DNA of 64,000 nucleotides from Gnetum montanum (lineage: Eukaryota; Streptophyta; Gnetopsida; Gnetales; Gnetaceae), in assembly GCA_015680685.1 (NCBI GenBank), contig MNCI01010021.1:442683-506682 (forward strand), read 5' to 3'. The notes beneath the pieces are model-generated. The model was not told the origin of the DNA. It was given only the letters and a program-made list of their open reading frames with translations, and ran no database searches. Positions 33,500 to 45,817 of the stretch are shown in pieces (within the stretch, counting starts at the first letter, position 1; each line of letters starts with the position of its first letter). A program made the translations under genes and the position numbers.

Positions 33500-35973
33500 A
33501 ACATGAGTAAGCATGATAGTATGGATTTTAAGTAGCATTTGGTTTGAAGGGGACTCAACAAAATGATTTGTAAACGGTGAAGCAGGAGCAAGGTGGCTAG
33601 CCGCCTGAGTCAGTGAAGGCTTTGTAGGGCTAGTGGGCCAGAAGAAAAGTCTTTTAGAACAAAAGGTTCTAAACCCATCTGTTGATAAACTAGTTGGAGA
33701 TTGACAACCATGGTAGCGTTATGTTACTATGGTTGGGCTAGAAGTTCATCCTGCATAGATGGAGTAGGTGGTAGTTGGGTTGAGGGTGGAGAACAGGTGT
33801 AGGAATAGGAGGAGGATAAGGATGAAAGGTGGCATCCCTCTTAGAATGTGGAGAATGAGCTCTCTAGTACTCGGGAGGGTAGTAGTGATGCTGGAAGGAA
33901 GAAGCATGACTAGAAGAGTCACATGGAGACAATGGTTGTTGAATGTAGTACCCATATAAATTTGGTTGCCTGTAAGGGTATTACTACCTTGGTGGTGGCA
34001 TCCCCCATGACTGTGGTTGGTGCCACTGTTAGTATTGCTCATATGGTTATGGTGGTGCTCACTTGGATAATATTTTTATTTTTGGTGGAACTGCCTAGGG
34101 TTTCCTTGATGATAAGGTAACCTTTTGGATGCTTTCCTTCTTACTAGTCATGGATTTAAAGCATACACCCTAGACTCTTGTCAATGTAACATGATGGGAC
34201 AACATCCCTTAGGATGTTTGTATTGACAGATGTCACATCCACCATCATCATCTAAATCAATTTCTACAAATTCATCTACTACGGAAACCTTGCCCTTACC
34301 TCTTTGGTAGGCACATTCAACTTCTTTTCATCTCCTACAATTATGATCACTATTCTACTCTCTTGATTCTTTGGTGATTTTCAAAGTAGTTTAGAACTTT
34401 TCATCCAATGAATCCCACATTTTATCCACCTTGGCCAAAATTTTATACATAGATTTTTGGATCGGTAAGATCTTTTTATGGACCATCTCATCAAGAGGTG
34501 ATTCTTCCTCACTATCACAAAATTGAACTTCCCTCTTTCTGATGGAAGGATCCCTATTATATTCCTTTTCCCTTTTTCATTTCCTCAACTCTCCTTCTTC
34601 TTTTGCTACCTGCTCAATTAGCCTTTGTATTTGATTGACTCAAAGTTCTAATAGTTTCCCCTGGGCATAAACCCAAAGATTTCTCCTTGTTTCTAATCAA
34701 AGTCCATCAATGATATGGTGAAGTTGTTCCTTCTAAGAATAGCCATGGCCAGGGCATTGATGCATAAGAGAATAGTATTTGTCCATGGCGGCATCCAAGG
34801 GTTCATCGTTCCCTTGCTTCCATCCTTGGATTTTACTTCTTATATTAGACACTTTGGAGTGCGTCTAATACTTATCATTAAACAACTTGAGCATTTTACT
34901 CCATCAATGGATAGATTTCAGCTCCAAGGATCGGTACTAGCTTTTTGCTTCCTTAATGAGTGTCTTGGAAAATAGCTTAAGTTTCTGGCAATCATTTTCA
35001 ATATCCTACAAGTTACAGGCATTGTGGAAAGCTTAGAGATGTGTTTGTGGATTAGAGTTATATCCCCCCTTCAAATCTAGGAATATTCTTCATATCCAAT
35101 CATCTAATCTGACTGTCTTTGACATGCCTAGATGGAATTTTTACAACCTCTACAATATCTAGCTTATTGTCGCTTGCAAAAAAAGGCTCATCATCATCAT
35201 TATTTCATTATCACCGATGATGTCCTTTGTTACCCCTTCTTTCATTGTCGGCTCAATGATCATTATTGTTGTCCCTTTTTTCACCTCCATCATGATTGTT
35301 CCTTCTACGTCATCTATCAGAACCACAAGAGGAAGAAGAAGAAGATGCAAATGAAGAGGACAAAGAGGAAGAAGGACTATTACCACCATGGTGTTTTCCA
35401 ATTCTCTTTCAATTTTCATGACCACGTTCTTTAGTTTTTTTATCCTCTTGATGCTTGTCCAAGCCCCTGCCTTGACTGCCATCTTTGCCTGAACTTGGAT
35501 TATTGATAGTAGACCATAGATTCAGAGCCACATCCCCATCATCAATAAGAAAGGATGGAGAATTTTCATATTGAAAGTTCCTTGAGGGAGGATCCTCATT
35601 GTTGTCTTGGTTCGGTAGGAACGAGGGATTGATGAACCGTTTCCCCTTCGCAAACTCATGATGCTTCTCCTAGTGTCAATCTCTTTAGTGTTGTGTTTAA
35701 GTGGAATGGTAGTGCCAGTAGTCATAATCATGCATAACATACACCTCTTGAAGAACATGGATGCCTAACTTCTTAAGAGTTTGAAGTAGCATAATGGGCA
35801 CAGATCAATCGGGAGGCATTACAATGTTGCCTTCCATGTCACATCATCACAGTTGCTCATCCTGATGTAGGATGAAGGTGAAGTTGGGCACATTCTCATC
35901 TAGATGAGTATATACCACTTTTCATTCTTGTGGGACCAGTGATTTAGCATTGTCATGCCTATAAGAAGAAGAT
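33500..35973 (-). pseudogene. G3 gag, broken
   Basis: Same order as G1 gag: N-terminal block (35900-35520), Ser-rich part (35482-35159), core (35130-34500) and a Gln/Pro-rich tail with Cys/His (34042-33746). The start codon used by G1, G2 and G4 is lost: the minus strand reads ATATC at 35973 where the others have ATGTC, a single G-to-A change. Confidence 0.78.
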
Positions 35974-36073
35974 ATTTTGTAGAACAAATAAAATATTAGT
36001 GTGCTTATGTAAGTATATTATTTAAGAATGATGTTGACCTTGGGGTTCATCCAATGATGTTAATGGTGTTCAC

Positions 36074-37413
36074 TAAGGGAGTGTAGGATGAGAAAGACAA
36101 CGAAAAGGTACTAGAGAAGCCATGGGAGGAGGTGAGGGAAAGCCTAGGCTCTATGAGCAAAAGGACCTAGCCTCTGCCCTCATTTTGCCAAAGTACGTTC
36201 GCTTTTGTGGCCATTTTGGTGTCCACCCAAAGCTTGAGAACTATAGAATTTCCTTTGTAACACAGGGCTCTAAACCTTGTTGGGTGGACTAGGCCTACAG
36301 GGGGATTTGTAGAAGTATATTCATGTATTTCATTTAGTGAAATGTTGTTACATTCTAGAAATGTCTTGGGGTTTTCTTGATCATGCTACTTTGTTGCTTT
36401 TTCATAACTCCTTCATGCGGATGGGTTTTATCATAAAATCATAGGTGCCCGATCTCTTGGAACTTAAGAACAAAATTCCTGATGTTTAATTTTAATGACA
36501 TGTATTTAATTCAAAAGAAATCATAATACCACATTTTTAACTTGTAAAATAGCAAAAAAATGTAAAACTAAATTCCTTTCTCCTATGCAACCCCATTTCT
36601 CTCTCATTCATAGGTTGAAACAGAAACATTGTCATATCCAAACAAACATAAATAAGGGATAAAAAAAATCTCAATACGATGTAAGTAGACCGAAATTTTC
36701 CATAAGCAATCGACAAAGAAACAAAACAAAGTAGAATTCCAAAACAAACAGAGGTTAAAATCATTTTTCAATGTAAAGAGCATTACATATTCTAAACCCT
36801 ATAGACACAAACACCAGGAGAATAAATAGAAGACGAAATCATTTCTCAAACTCATAACACAAATATTACACACAATGCAAAAGAGCATGGTTCATTGGCA
36901 GCTTACAGAACTCACGTTCAAATACAAAAGTTACAGCAATGTTGCAAAGCCAAGCCATGTTAAGTGTTGACAATTAGTAGTTACAAAAGTAGCAATAATG
37001 GAATTTGCAGAGGTAGAGTGAGTCATGCATTTGATGCACATGAATGGTCATAATAAAGGAACATCTTGTTGATGTCGAAATTTGTGCCAAGTACAAGAGA
37101 GAAAGGCAATCATCAACAAAACCATGCTCAAGTGAAGTTGAATGATGGGTGAGAGTTTTGATAATGGCAGTCCAGTAGCAGAGTGAGAGTTGCTGGGAAT
37201 GAAGCAAAGGTGTGATGAGAACATCATGGCAGCAGCAACATCAACACCAAAATCACCATATTAAGAGAGCATTGGCATGGTTTGCAAGTGAAAATAAACT
37301 AGGGTTGATGGAAATACTACTTTCAGTTTGATATGATTTACACTCACTCATGTTTCATGAGCTCTAGTGATGAAAGGATAAGGTCCCATTCTTAGGTGAT
37401 ATTGATGACAACA
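36074..37413 (-). repeat. T 3' LTR, inner fragment (about 1.34 kb)
   Basis: Aligned with 44370-45812 of the right T LTR, from TAAGGG(A/G)GTGTAGGATG to the end ACAACA. Its first bases TAA are shared with G3 (TTCACTAA), so the breakpoint falls within this trinucleotide. Confidence 0.82.
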
Positions 37414-38414
37414 TTAAGCTCAACCAAATTAACAAAAAAAAAACCTTAAGCATTTCACCAAATTTTTGTTTCCTTTTTTTTGAATATTAAATATATATTA
37501 TGTTATAAATACTATATATATATATATATATATTACATAATAATGATTATAAAATATAAACCTAATATTATATACCTTTAGAAATACACCTAAATATGTT
37601 TAATTTAGTGCTTCAAAAATTTTATTAAGAGACATAAATATACTAAGGTACTATGTTGTAGCTTCTTTAATGCATATGTTAACAAATTTAATTATGAGAT
37701 GCTTGGCAGTTTAGACAAGAAGAATCAAACTAGTTATTAATAATAATATTATTATTATTTATAAAGGAAATGGAAGGAACTTTAGCTCTATGCCATCAAT
37801 ATGGACTCCAAGGATAGTCACAATGAATCATGATCAAGCATGAGAAAGAATGAACTTTATATTTAAACAATTGAATGCTAGCTCAAATTCTTTCTAGCAC
37901 ATCGTGAATTCCTCTCATTGAGTTATCTCTTCATAATTTGGAATAGATCATAAAATTATGGAAATAACTCAAAATTAGACATGTCATTTTAAACAAATGC
38001 AACCTAAAGGACAATGCCATGGCATCAAGTCAACTTCAAAGGCAACATCATAAAACAACATATAGGTAATAGGTAACTTAATAAGATATGATTCTTATGA
38101 CTTAGCCTCAAGGAACTCATTTTTAAATTTAATTAATGAAGAAAGAAAGAGTTACAAGGATTCCCATGCTCTATAGAGTAACCTTAATAAAAAACTAAGT
38201 CTTGAATTTAAACATCTGTTAAGTTTGCTTCTAAGGCATGCACCTATATGAATATAATCCTAAAGTTATATGCTATGCATGGTACTATAATAAGATATGA
38301 TATTATAAATGCAATAAGATGAAATGCATTTTATTTGAGTATATATGACATCTAATGCACCCTATGTGGATATATATATATACACATACTTATTTATAAC
38401 TAGAATTTATTAAA
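37414..38414 (-). other. T 3' untranslated region with (AT)n microsatellite
   Basis: No gene seen. AT-rich, with a TA dinucleotide run (37512-37534), an ATT-type run near 37740-37760 and a shorter TA run near 38365-38380. No convincing polypurine tract adjoins the LTR at 37413; the nearest candidate is the purine/pyrimidine run at 37430-37445. Confidence 0.55.
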
Positions 38415-39650
38415 TTACAAATCTACTAGGTGTCCATGCAGAACACTAGTATAAAAATGTTTAAGGTGGATTGCATTGAAGTTTCTAGTAAACTTGTTGC
38501 CTTGAAGGTTGGTTATCTTGTAAACATTAGGGGCTACAACCTCCATGACTTGGTATGGTCTTGACCACATTGGTGAGAACTTGGTTTGAGGATCCTTTTG
38601 CCCAGAATCTCTATATCTTTTCAAGACTAGATCACCTATTTGAAAAGATTTAGAGGCAAAATTTTTATCAAACCATTTTTTAATAATGTTCTGATGATTT
38701 GATAGGTTTTCACTACTTTTAAATGTTTAAGTTCAACATTCCAAAGGTCATAAGATTTAGCAATAAGACTTTCATCAAGATTTAGGTAATCTAGCAAAAA
38801 CTCATAAGTAGGGATTTGCAATTTAATGGGTAATATAGGTTTTTGACCATAAACCAGCTCATAAGGAGTAGTCTTAAGAGATTCTTTGTAACAAATATGA
38901 TCTACGCATACGGTCCATTTTACTTATTCATGCCAAGATCTTGGGTTGTCATTAATCATCTTTTTAACTCCACCTAGAAGATTCTTCTTGGAAGATTCTA
39001 CTAATTCGTTTCCTTGAGGGTAATATTCTATGATGCATTTAATTAGGATTTCATTATTCATAGCCCACTCAATGATTTCTATTAAGATGAAGCCAGGACT
39101 ATTGTCAACCACTAGTGCATAAGGATGTACATATCACATTATGATAACTTCCTTAAGAAATTTAATAACCTCACAAGATGTAGCTCTTATACTTAGTTTG
39201 GCTTCTAGCCAACATGTAGTGTAGTCAATTGCTAAAAATAAATTTATGTTGGTATGATGATGGTGGATTGATAACTCCAATAAAATCAAGAGCCCATTGT
39301 GCAAAAGGTCTTACTTCAATGATGGGTTGAAGAGATGCTAAGCTTTTAGGATCTTTTCCTTTGAACATTTGACATTGGATATAAGTTTTTGATACATTAT
39401 AGGCATCAATGGTCATAGTTGGCTAGTAATAATTAACCCTTGTAATCTTGTGAGTTAAATATAAATAGCCTAAGTGTCCTTCATCATGTAAGGTTTTTAC
39501 CACATCATTGGCTTCTTCTCTGTCTAAGCACCTAAGAAGAACTCCTTCAAAGTTCTTTCTAAAAAGATTACCATTAATCATGGTAAATTTAGAGCTTCTG
39601 GATATTAGCAGTTTCACTTGTACCTAGGTAGGTCTAATGGACAATGATGG
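38415..39650 (-). pseudogene. T integrase, broken
   Basis: In order: zinc-binding part (39617-39423, LLRCLDREEAND, HDEGHLGY, then CQMFKGKDP in the next stretch); core with WALDFIG (first Asp, about 39290), VVDNSPGF (second Asp, about 39110-39090) and YYPQGNELVESSKKNLL (Glu, about 39030-38990); and C-terminal part ending with FSPMWSRPYQVMEV and FNAIHLKHFY (38624-38415), an SH3-like tail typical of Ty3/gypsy integrases. All three catalytic acids are kept. Frame breaks near 39225, 39112, 38900 and 38640. Confidence 0.83.
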
Positions 39651-39699
39651 AAAGTTAAATAATATTTGATATCTCCATACCAAGGGTCATTTAAGCAGA

Positions 39700-40300
39700 T
39701 TGGTACAAATGGAATTGATTCATTATTTTCAAGTTGTAACACATGTATAGGCATGGATTAAAGCTCAAATGGGACTTATGGTTTTTCTAGGATTGATGCT
39801 TAGGCTATTACTTTGGCTAAACTAGTTCCTTTTACTAGTTTCACTACCTTCCATTGAATGTCATACTCTTGTAACTTCATAATCCATTTAGATCTTTTTT
39901 CTAAAGGATCTTAGAGGTTTGCTAGAGCAACAGTAGCAAGATCTAGAACAATTACAATAATCTTCAAATTTAAAAGGTAAAATTGAAAATTTTTTAGAGC
40001 TTTAACTACTGCATATAGTTTTTTTTCTACAGGAGAGTATCTTAACTCAACATCTTTAAGTGGATCAAACATATAAGTGATGGGGTGTTCTTCTTGATTA
40101 ACTATCTCTTAAGTTAAAATGGCAACTGTCATATGATCACTTGCAAAGGCATATAGAAAGAAATCATTTTCATACTAAGGACTAACTAAAACTAGAGCTT
40201 CAATTGCAGCTTCTTTATAGCTAAGAAAGCAATTTTACTTTTAGTAGTCCATGTAATGTCCTCATCTTTCTTTAGCGTTGTGTTAAGAGGTCGTACTAGT
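39700..40300 (-). pseudogene. T RNase H domain, broken
   Basis: Between RT and integrase. Residues such as VEKKLYAVVKALKNF and WIMKLQEYDI are readable on the minus strand (about 40040-39850). They form the usual gypsy RNase H that follows RT, here with stops and substitutions. Confidence 0.65.
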
Positions 40301-40319
40301 TTAGCCAACATAGGAATAA

Positions 40320-41080
40320 ATCATCAAATAAAGTTAATCTTCCCAAAGAAAGCCCTTAAATCCTTTTTGGATAAGGGATAAGAAATTTCTAGGATAGCAT
40401 TAACATGTTCAAGATCAATAGAAATACTTTCTTTTGTCACTATGTGACCAAGGAATTTTCCACTTTGTACACCAAATATAGACTTCTTAATGTTTAATGT
40501 CATACCATATTTTCTACATCTCAAAAATATATTTTTAAGATCTTAAATATGGGTCCTTCTATCATGTGAGAAAACTATTAAGTCATCTAAATAGATATCT
40601 ATATTTTTCTTAATCATCCCTTTAAAAGTTTTAGCCATGGCACGTTGAAAGGTTGATCTTGCATTCCATAATCCAAAAGGCATTTTGGTGTCATGAAATG
40701 TTCTCCATTTTGTTACAAAGGCTATTTTATGTTGATCTTTCTTATTCACAAGAATTCGATTGTAACCTAAGTATCCATCTAAGAACAAATACATTTGCAC
40801 ATCATTTATTACTTGAAGTAGCTCTTCCATAAGTGGAAGTGGATAATTATCTTTAATGCAAGATGCATTAAGATTTCTAAAGTCAACGCACAATCATATC
40901 TCTCCAAATTTATTATGTATGGAAACTAAGTTTAACACCCAACTAGAATGTCTAACTGAATATATGATTTTAGATTCCAACAGTTTATCAATCTCCCTTT
41001 TCATTAAAGGTTCAATTTTAGGATTGACTGATCTTAATTTTTATCTAAAAGGTTTACTTTCAAGTTTAATTGGTATTGTG
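40320..41080 (-). pseudogene. T reverse transcriptase, broken
   Basis: Two good open stretches: 40893-40543 (CVDFRNLNASCIKDNYPLP, KMPFGLWNARSTFQRAM, IYLDDLIVFS) and 40524-40324 (KYGMTLNIKKSIFGVQ, FFGKINF). The YLDD catalytic box is intact. The part from 41080 to 40900 has the SWVLNLVSI block. The style is that of the Tat branch and differs clearly from the MDDF type of G1/G3. Confidence 0.87.
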
Positions 41081-41265
41081 TGAGTAATGATAAATGGATT
41101 ATAAACCTTTAAATCTTCATAGGATCAAGCTAAAAAATCATTGAATTCATGTAGTAATGTAATTAACATACCCTTTTCATTAGAATGTAAATGTTTACCT
41201 ATTCGAATAGGGTGTTCTTCATTTTTCTTTTTGATTAAAGAATTTTCAATTTCTGCTAATAGTTG

Positions 41266-41790
41266 TCAGTCTTTGTGTTTTAGGATCTCAATTTCATTAT
41301 CCATTTTATCAAATTGAGCTTTCTTAGCAATAACATTGGGTGAAACTTCATTAATAAGGATTGATTCATTTGAATAAGTGCATGAAGCTTCAATAATCAA
41401 ATTGTAAAATGTCCTTTGACTAGTAAGAGAATAAGTCATTTGATGATCATAATCAAACACTTGTAAATATAGCACATTATCATGAATGGAGTAACAATCA
41501 ACCTCCATGATGACTTTAGAATTCTAAGCTCCATAAGAAAATGAAAGATTAAGAACATAAGTAGCTTGTGCTAAAGCATCAAGAATTTGGTTTTCATTTC
41601 TACGGACATGTTCTAATGTGATAAGATCAAATTACTTGAATAATTCCAATACATATGTCTTGTATGCTCTCATTAAAGGATTCTTATGTTCGTAGATGTT
41701 GTTAATTTGATTCATAATAAGTTGTGAATCACTATAAATCTTTAACTTTGAAAGATTAAAGTTGGATAACACTTCTTATTTGGGAAATCA
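41266..41790 (-). pseudogene. T second RNase H-like domain, upstream of RT
   Basis: The minus strand from about 41765 to 41560 reads LKIYSDSQLIMNQI, then a spacer, then HVRRNENQILDALAQAT, the C-terminal half of an archaeal-type RNase H fold as found in Tat elements. Its N-terminal half is missing, probably deleted, because the protease lies directly before it. A further open stretch (41508-41266) continues toward RT. In this element the domain precedes RT. The classical gypsy RNase H is still present after RT. Confidence 0.65.
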
Positions 41791-41940
41791 TTTGGGATCC
41801 TAAAGTTTTGCATACTTGAAGAGGAATTACATTTATAATAGCTCCTAAATCCATTAGACAACTATGAATGTTCTTTTCTAGTATGATTAAAGTCGCTAGG
41901 AAAGGAGGTTTGTCCTTCTTAGCCTATTGGTAAAGAATGA
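41791..41940 (-). pseudogene. T protease, partial
   Basis: The minus strand holds MDLGAIINVIPLQVCKTLG, a DLGA-type aspartic protease active site as used by Athila/Tat elements. The catalytic Asp and Gly are intact. The region before it (42400-41940) is decayed. Confidence 0.65.
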
Positions 41941-42403
41941 ATGTTCAAGGATTACATCACCATCTATGAAATGAACTTGCATTGCCTTTATCTCTAGATT
42001 CATTGATAAATGTATGTATAGCTTCTTTTTCTTCCTTAAATTATGATAGTTCATACATGGACATGTTGGACTTAATATTTTTCAAATCTTCTATAAGATC
42101 ATAAGTTTTCATCTCACTTCTAGGCTTAGGATGGTTTTTGCTGGAATGATTGTGGATTTGTAATAATGTTCTAAGTTGTGTTTGTTATTGAGATGTATTA
42201 TTGTGGTTTTATTTGCTAGGAGGGACATATGTGTTCCGTTTTGGGTTACTAGAGTTTTTCATGATGTTGCTCATCTTCCTAAATCATGCATTTGCAAGGG
42301 TAGGTTTATTGATCATGACTTGCTCATAGGATGCAATTGGTTCATTTTCAATTTCACTAGGGATTTCTAGAACCATTAGTGGAGCTTTTTCCTTTTGGTT
42401 GTT

Positions 42404-43595
42404 TTATAATACTTGTGTGATATCCCCATATAACACTCGAAATTGAGGTAAATACTTCTCAAAATGTTGTTTGGTTTTATGTAACCTACAATATTCACTA
42501 AGAGCTGCTTCTCCTAGGTTTCCATTTGCCTCATTATGTTGAGTTCTTACTTTAACATTGTTGTGTTTTAGTTCAATCACTTCATTTGAAATATTTTGTA
42601 GGGTGGTCAAGACTTGGTTCTTTGGAGGTTGAATTTCAACTTTAGGTAATTTGAAGGCTTGTGTTGTTTCAGGGTTAGGGATAGAGGGTATGGAGGGAGG
42701 ATTGATAATAGATTGAATTAAGGCCTTCAATTGATCATCATTTAGGCCAAGGTTTTGAGAAAATAAAGAAGAGGAAGGATTTGGACTTTGAATATTTGGT
42801 AGAGAGTTGAGGATTGGAGGATTTGTTTGAAAAGGATTTAGGACTATTAGGGTTTGGGAACCTAAGCCAAGAGTTCCAAATTGGGATTGTAGAAAGTTTG
42901 TGAGAGTTATTTGTTCAAGTTCAACTGCTTTGGACATGGCTCCTTGCAAGTTGGTGATATTAGGATGAGATTTGATTGCATATGCAAAAAAAAAGATCAA
43001 TAATAGAGAGGAAAAGGTTTAGGATTCCTTCTAGTTATGGATGCATCTCACTAGAAACATACAATAATTGTTGGAGGAAACTTAAATTGTGATTTCTAAT
43101 TGTTTCTCTACTAAGATTTTGGAGGCTAGTAAAGTTACTAGAAGATATAGTGAGGCTAGTAAACTTGTCAAATTGAGAGAGGAAACATGATTTAAAGTCA
43201 TTCTAGGTTGAGATTGATGAATTAGTAAGGGTTAGAAATCATTGAGTTGCTATGCCTTAGAAGGTAATGATAAAAGACCTATAGGTAACATCATGTTGAA
43301 CTATGTTGTGGATGCATAGTAATGTCTCAAAATTCTAAAGATGATTATGAGCGTTATTAAAATAGGGATCGAAAGAAAGGGAAGCATGTTGAGTAGGTTT
43401 TGGAATTGGGTTGAAGTTTTGAAAGTTAAAAGGATTTTTGACCAAATTTTGGACAATATGGCTTGCCATGTTTGAAGAATTTGAGGACTTAGATCTAGGT
43501 CTTGTGGGAATATGTCTTGGAAAATGGTTAGCTAGAAAGTTTTATTTTGTTGTTTTCCTAGTTTGAGGCCTAAGAGTTTCATTGGGTCCAACCAT
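42404..43595 (-). pseudogene. T gag, broken
   Basis: The start is placed at the ATG at 43595 (MVGPNETLRP), which opens a frame with Arg-rich and Asn/Pro-rich residues. The main open stretch 43000-42404 is Pro/Asn/Gln-rich (NPFQTNPPILNSLP) and ends with EYCRLHKTKQH, a partial Cys/His knuckle. I recognise it as gag by position and composition only; the core domain is too decayed to score by eye. Confidence 0.6.
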
Positions 43596-43764
43596 AAACT
43601 AAGTTAACAACAAAGGATTTTTTTTAATTTTTTTTTGGATTTTTTGATTAATGTATGAAAGAAAGAAAAGAAAGGAAATAGAAACTAATAACAAGATAAC
43701 AAAGGAAGGAAAGCTAGTTGAAGAAAATTGTAATGGTGTCCCTCCTTCTAGTGCAAGAAAAAAG
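43596..43764 (-). other. T leader and primer-site region
   Basis: Between the T 5' LTR and gag. On the minus strand the LTR end is followed by CTTTTTTCTTGCACTAGAAG. No clear match to the usual tRNA-Asp or tRNA-Met sites; the primer tRNA is unknown to me. Confidence 0.45.
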
Positions 43765-45812
43765 TGTTGATGCCAAAATTTGTGTCATAAAGGCAAACTA
43801 ATGCATGACACTGGAAGATGCGTAATTTTTCAAAGTTGTGCCTAGGGCACCTAGCATATGGGCATGGCTAGCCCAGAACTAGTCTCGGTGAGAAAGTAAA
43901 CATGATCAATAATTTTAGTAGAACATAAAATTTGAAAATATAAAAGTATAAATGAGCAAAAATATTGAAGATTAAATGCATTCATTAAACTAAAACAATA
44001 ATAGTTGATATTTCATTACATAAACCTCAACACAAACATGAAGAAAACATCAAGAGAGAAAAAAGGTGGGAGGGGACTTAGTAGATAATTCATTGATCCA
44101 TCTACTTTGGTGGCTACTGAAAAGTTGACTCTTCACCTCCCTCCTAAAGATATCTTGAGTTAGCTACTTGAACAATCCTTGAGCTCCTAAAGGTTAATGA
44201 TCATTGCCTATATTTTGGCTAGGATGCTAACCCAACCCTTTTCCCAGTCTTTCTCATGCTCAAACTCAAAGGTTAGCCTTTCAAGCCTTTGACATAATCT
44301 CACCTTGATGGCTTCTTATTCTAGCTAATTTGAGAGAATAATGAGAGGTGGACTAAAGCTATGATGGGATAAGGGGGTGTAGGATGGGGAAGATAGTGAA
44401 AACAGTACTAGAGAAGGGATAGGAGGAGGAAAGGAAGAAGAGGCCTTTTTCTAATTACTGGTTGATTTAGGGGAAGGCTAGGCTCTATGAGAAAAAGAAC
44501 CCAACCTCTACCCTCATTTTTCCAAAGTACATTCCCTTTTGTGGGCATTTTGGTGTCCACCCAAAGCTTGAGAACTATAGGATTTCCTTTGTTAGTACTT
44601 GCAAGAAAACACACTCTGAACATTATTAGGTAGAATAGGAAGATGAAGATTCCAAGCCTGCAAAAGGATTTTTAGAAGCAAACTCATGTATTTCATTTGG
44701 TGAAACACTACTATAGTCTAGGAATGTCTTGGGGTTTTCTTAATCATACTACTTTGTTCCTTTTTTGCAGCTCCTTCATGCCGATGGGTTTTATCATAAA
44801 ATCATAGGTGCTCTATCTCTTTGAACTTAAGAACAAAATTTCCAATGTTTAATTCTAGTGATGTATTTAATTTAAAAGAAATCATAATACCACAATTTTA
44901 AAGTTGTAAAGTAGTAATAGAATGTAAAACTAAATTCCTTGTTTCTATGCAACCCCATTTCTTCCTCATTCATAGGCTGAAATAGAAACATCATCATATC
45001 CAAACAAACATAAATGCATGCTAAAAAAAATCTCTAGAACTTATGTTTGTAAGACTTAATATAGTGAAAGTAAATTAAAATTGTCCATAAGTAATTGATA
45101 GAGAGAGAAGACAAAGAATAATTACAAAAAAAAAGGAGGCTAAATCATTTTTTGACATAAACAACATTACATATTCTAAACCCTACAGACATAAATGCTA
45201 GAAAAAGAGCTAGAAGATAAAATCATCTCATATTCATAATACAAATATTAGACACAATGCAAGAGAGCATAGTTCATCAATAGCTTATGGAACTTGAATT
45301 CAAATACAAAAGTTATAGCAATGTTACAAGCCAAGCCATCTTGAGTGTTGATGATTAGAAGTTATGAAAGTAGGAATAATGGAATTTGTAGATGAAGAGG
45401 AAGTCATGCATTTGATATATGTGCATCATTACATGGATGGTCATAATAAAGGAAAATCTTATTGATGTGGAAATTCGGCCCAACTACAAGAGAGTAAGGA
45501 AATCACCATCAAAATCATGCTCAAGTGAAGTGGAGTGATAGGTGAGAGTTTTGATAATGGAGGAGGAGCAACAGGAGTAAGATTTGCTAAGAATGAAGCA
45601 AAGCTGTGATGAGAACATCGTGACAACAATAGCATCAACACTAGCATCACTGTACTAAGAGAGCACTAGCGTGGTATGGTTTATAAGTGATAGTAAAATA
45701 GGGTTGATGGGAACAATACTTTCAATTTGATATGGTTTACACTAAATTACATTTCACGAGCTCTAGTGATAAAAGGATAAGGCCCCATTCATGGGCAATG
45801 TTAATGCCAACA
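43765..45812 (-). repeat. T 5' LTR (2048 bp)
   Basis: Full-length LTR of T, TGTTGATGCC at the left and GCCAACA at the right, followed by the target duplication ATAAC. Both split parts of the 3' LTR align within it. It holds no supported gene; small frames (such as 44623-44408) are incidental. Confidence 0.83.
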
Positions 45813-45817
45813 ATAAC
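45813..45817. repeat. Target-site duplication of T, right copy
   Basis: ATAAC directly after the T 5' LTR; identical to 21745-21749. Confidence 0.8.

Larger units (their letters stand above)
23759..36076 (-). mobile_element. G3: Athila/Tat-type gypsy element, 5' LTR deleted
   Basis: Nearly complete minus-strand member of the G family, right to left: 5' untranslated remnant and gag (from about 35973), protease, RT, RH, INT, a long 3' region with an additional ORF, polypurine tract and 3' LTR. It is inserted in C3 gag. On its right it ends inside the gag leader at GTTCACTAA, where it is joined to the inside of the T LTR; PBS and 5' LTR are lost. It is the best source in the window for the 3' region of the family, together with G4. 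Confidence 0.88.
21750..45812 (-). mobile_element. T: Tat-like Ty3/gypsy element, split by nested insertions
   Basis: A minus-strand element reassembled from three parts: 3' LTR (21750-21961 plus 36074-37413, interrupted by C3 and G3), internal region (37414-43764) and 5' LTR (43765-45812). The LTR ends are TGTTG and CAACA. The outer ends are flanked by the identical 5-mer ATAAC (21745-21749 and 45813-45817), the expected target-site duplication of an LTR element. The two LTR fragments to the left are collinear with bases 1-212 and about 606-2048 of the right LTR. Without the nested DNA, T would be about 10 kb. Confidence 0.85.

Noticed and set aside
37512-37534. (AT)n run as an origin or regulatory site
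   Set aside because: An ordinary microsatellite in AT-rich 3' sequence; nothing else supports a role.
43740-43764. A named tRNA primer site for T
   Set aside because: The sequence after the LTR does not match the tRNA-Asp or initiator-Met sites well enough by eye.
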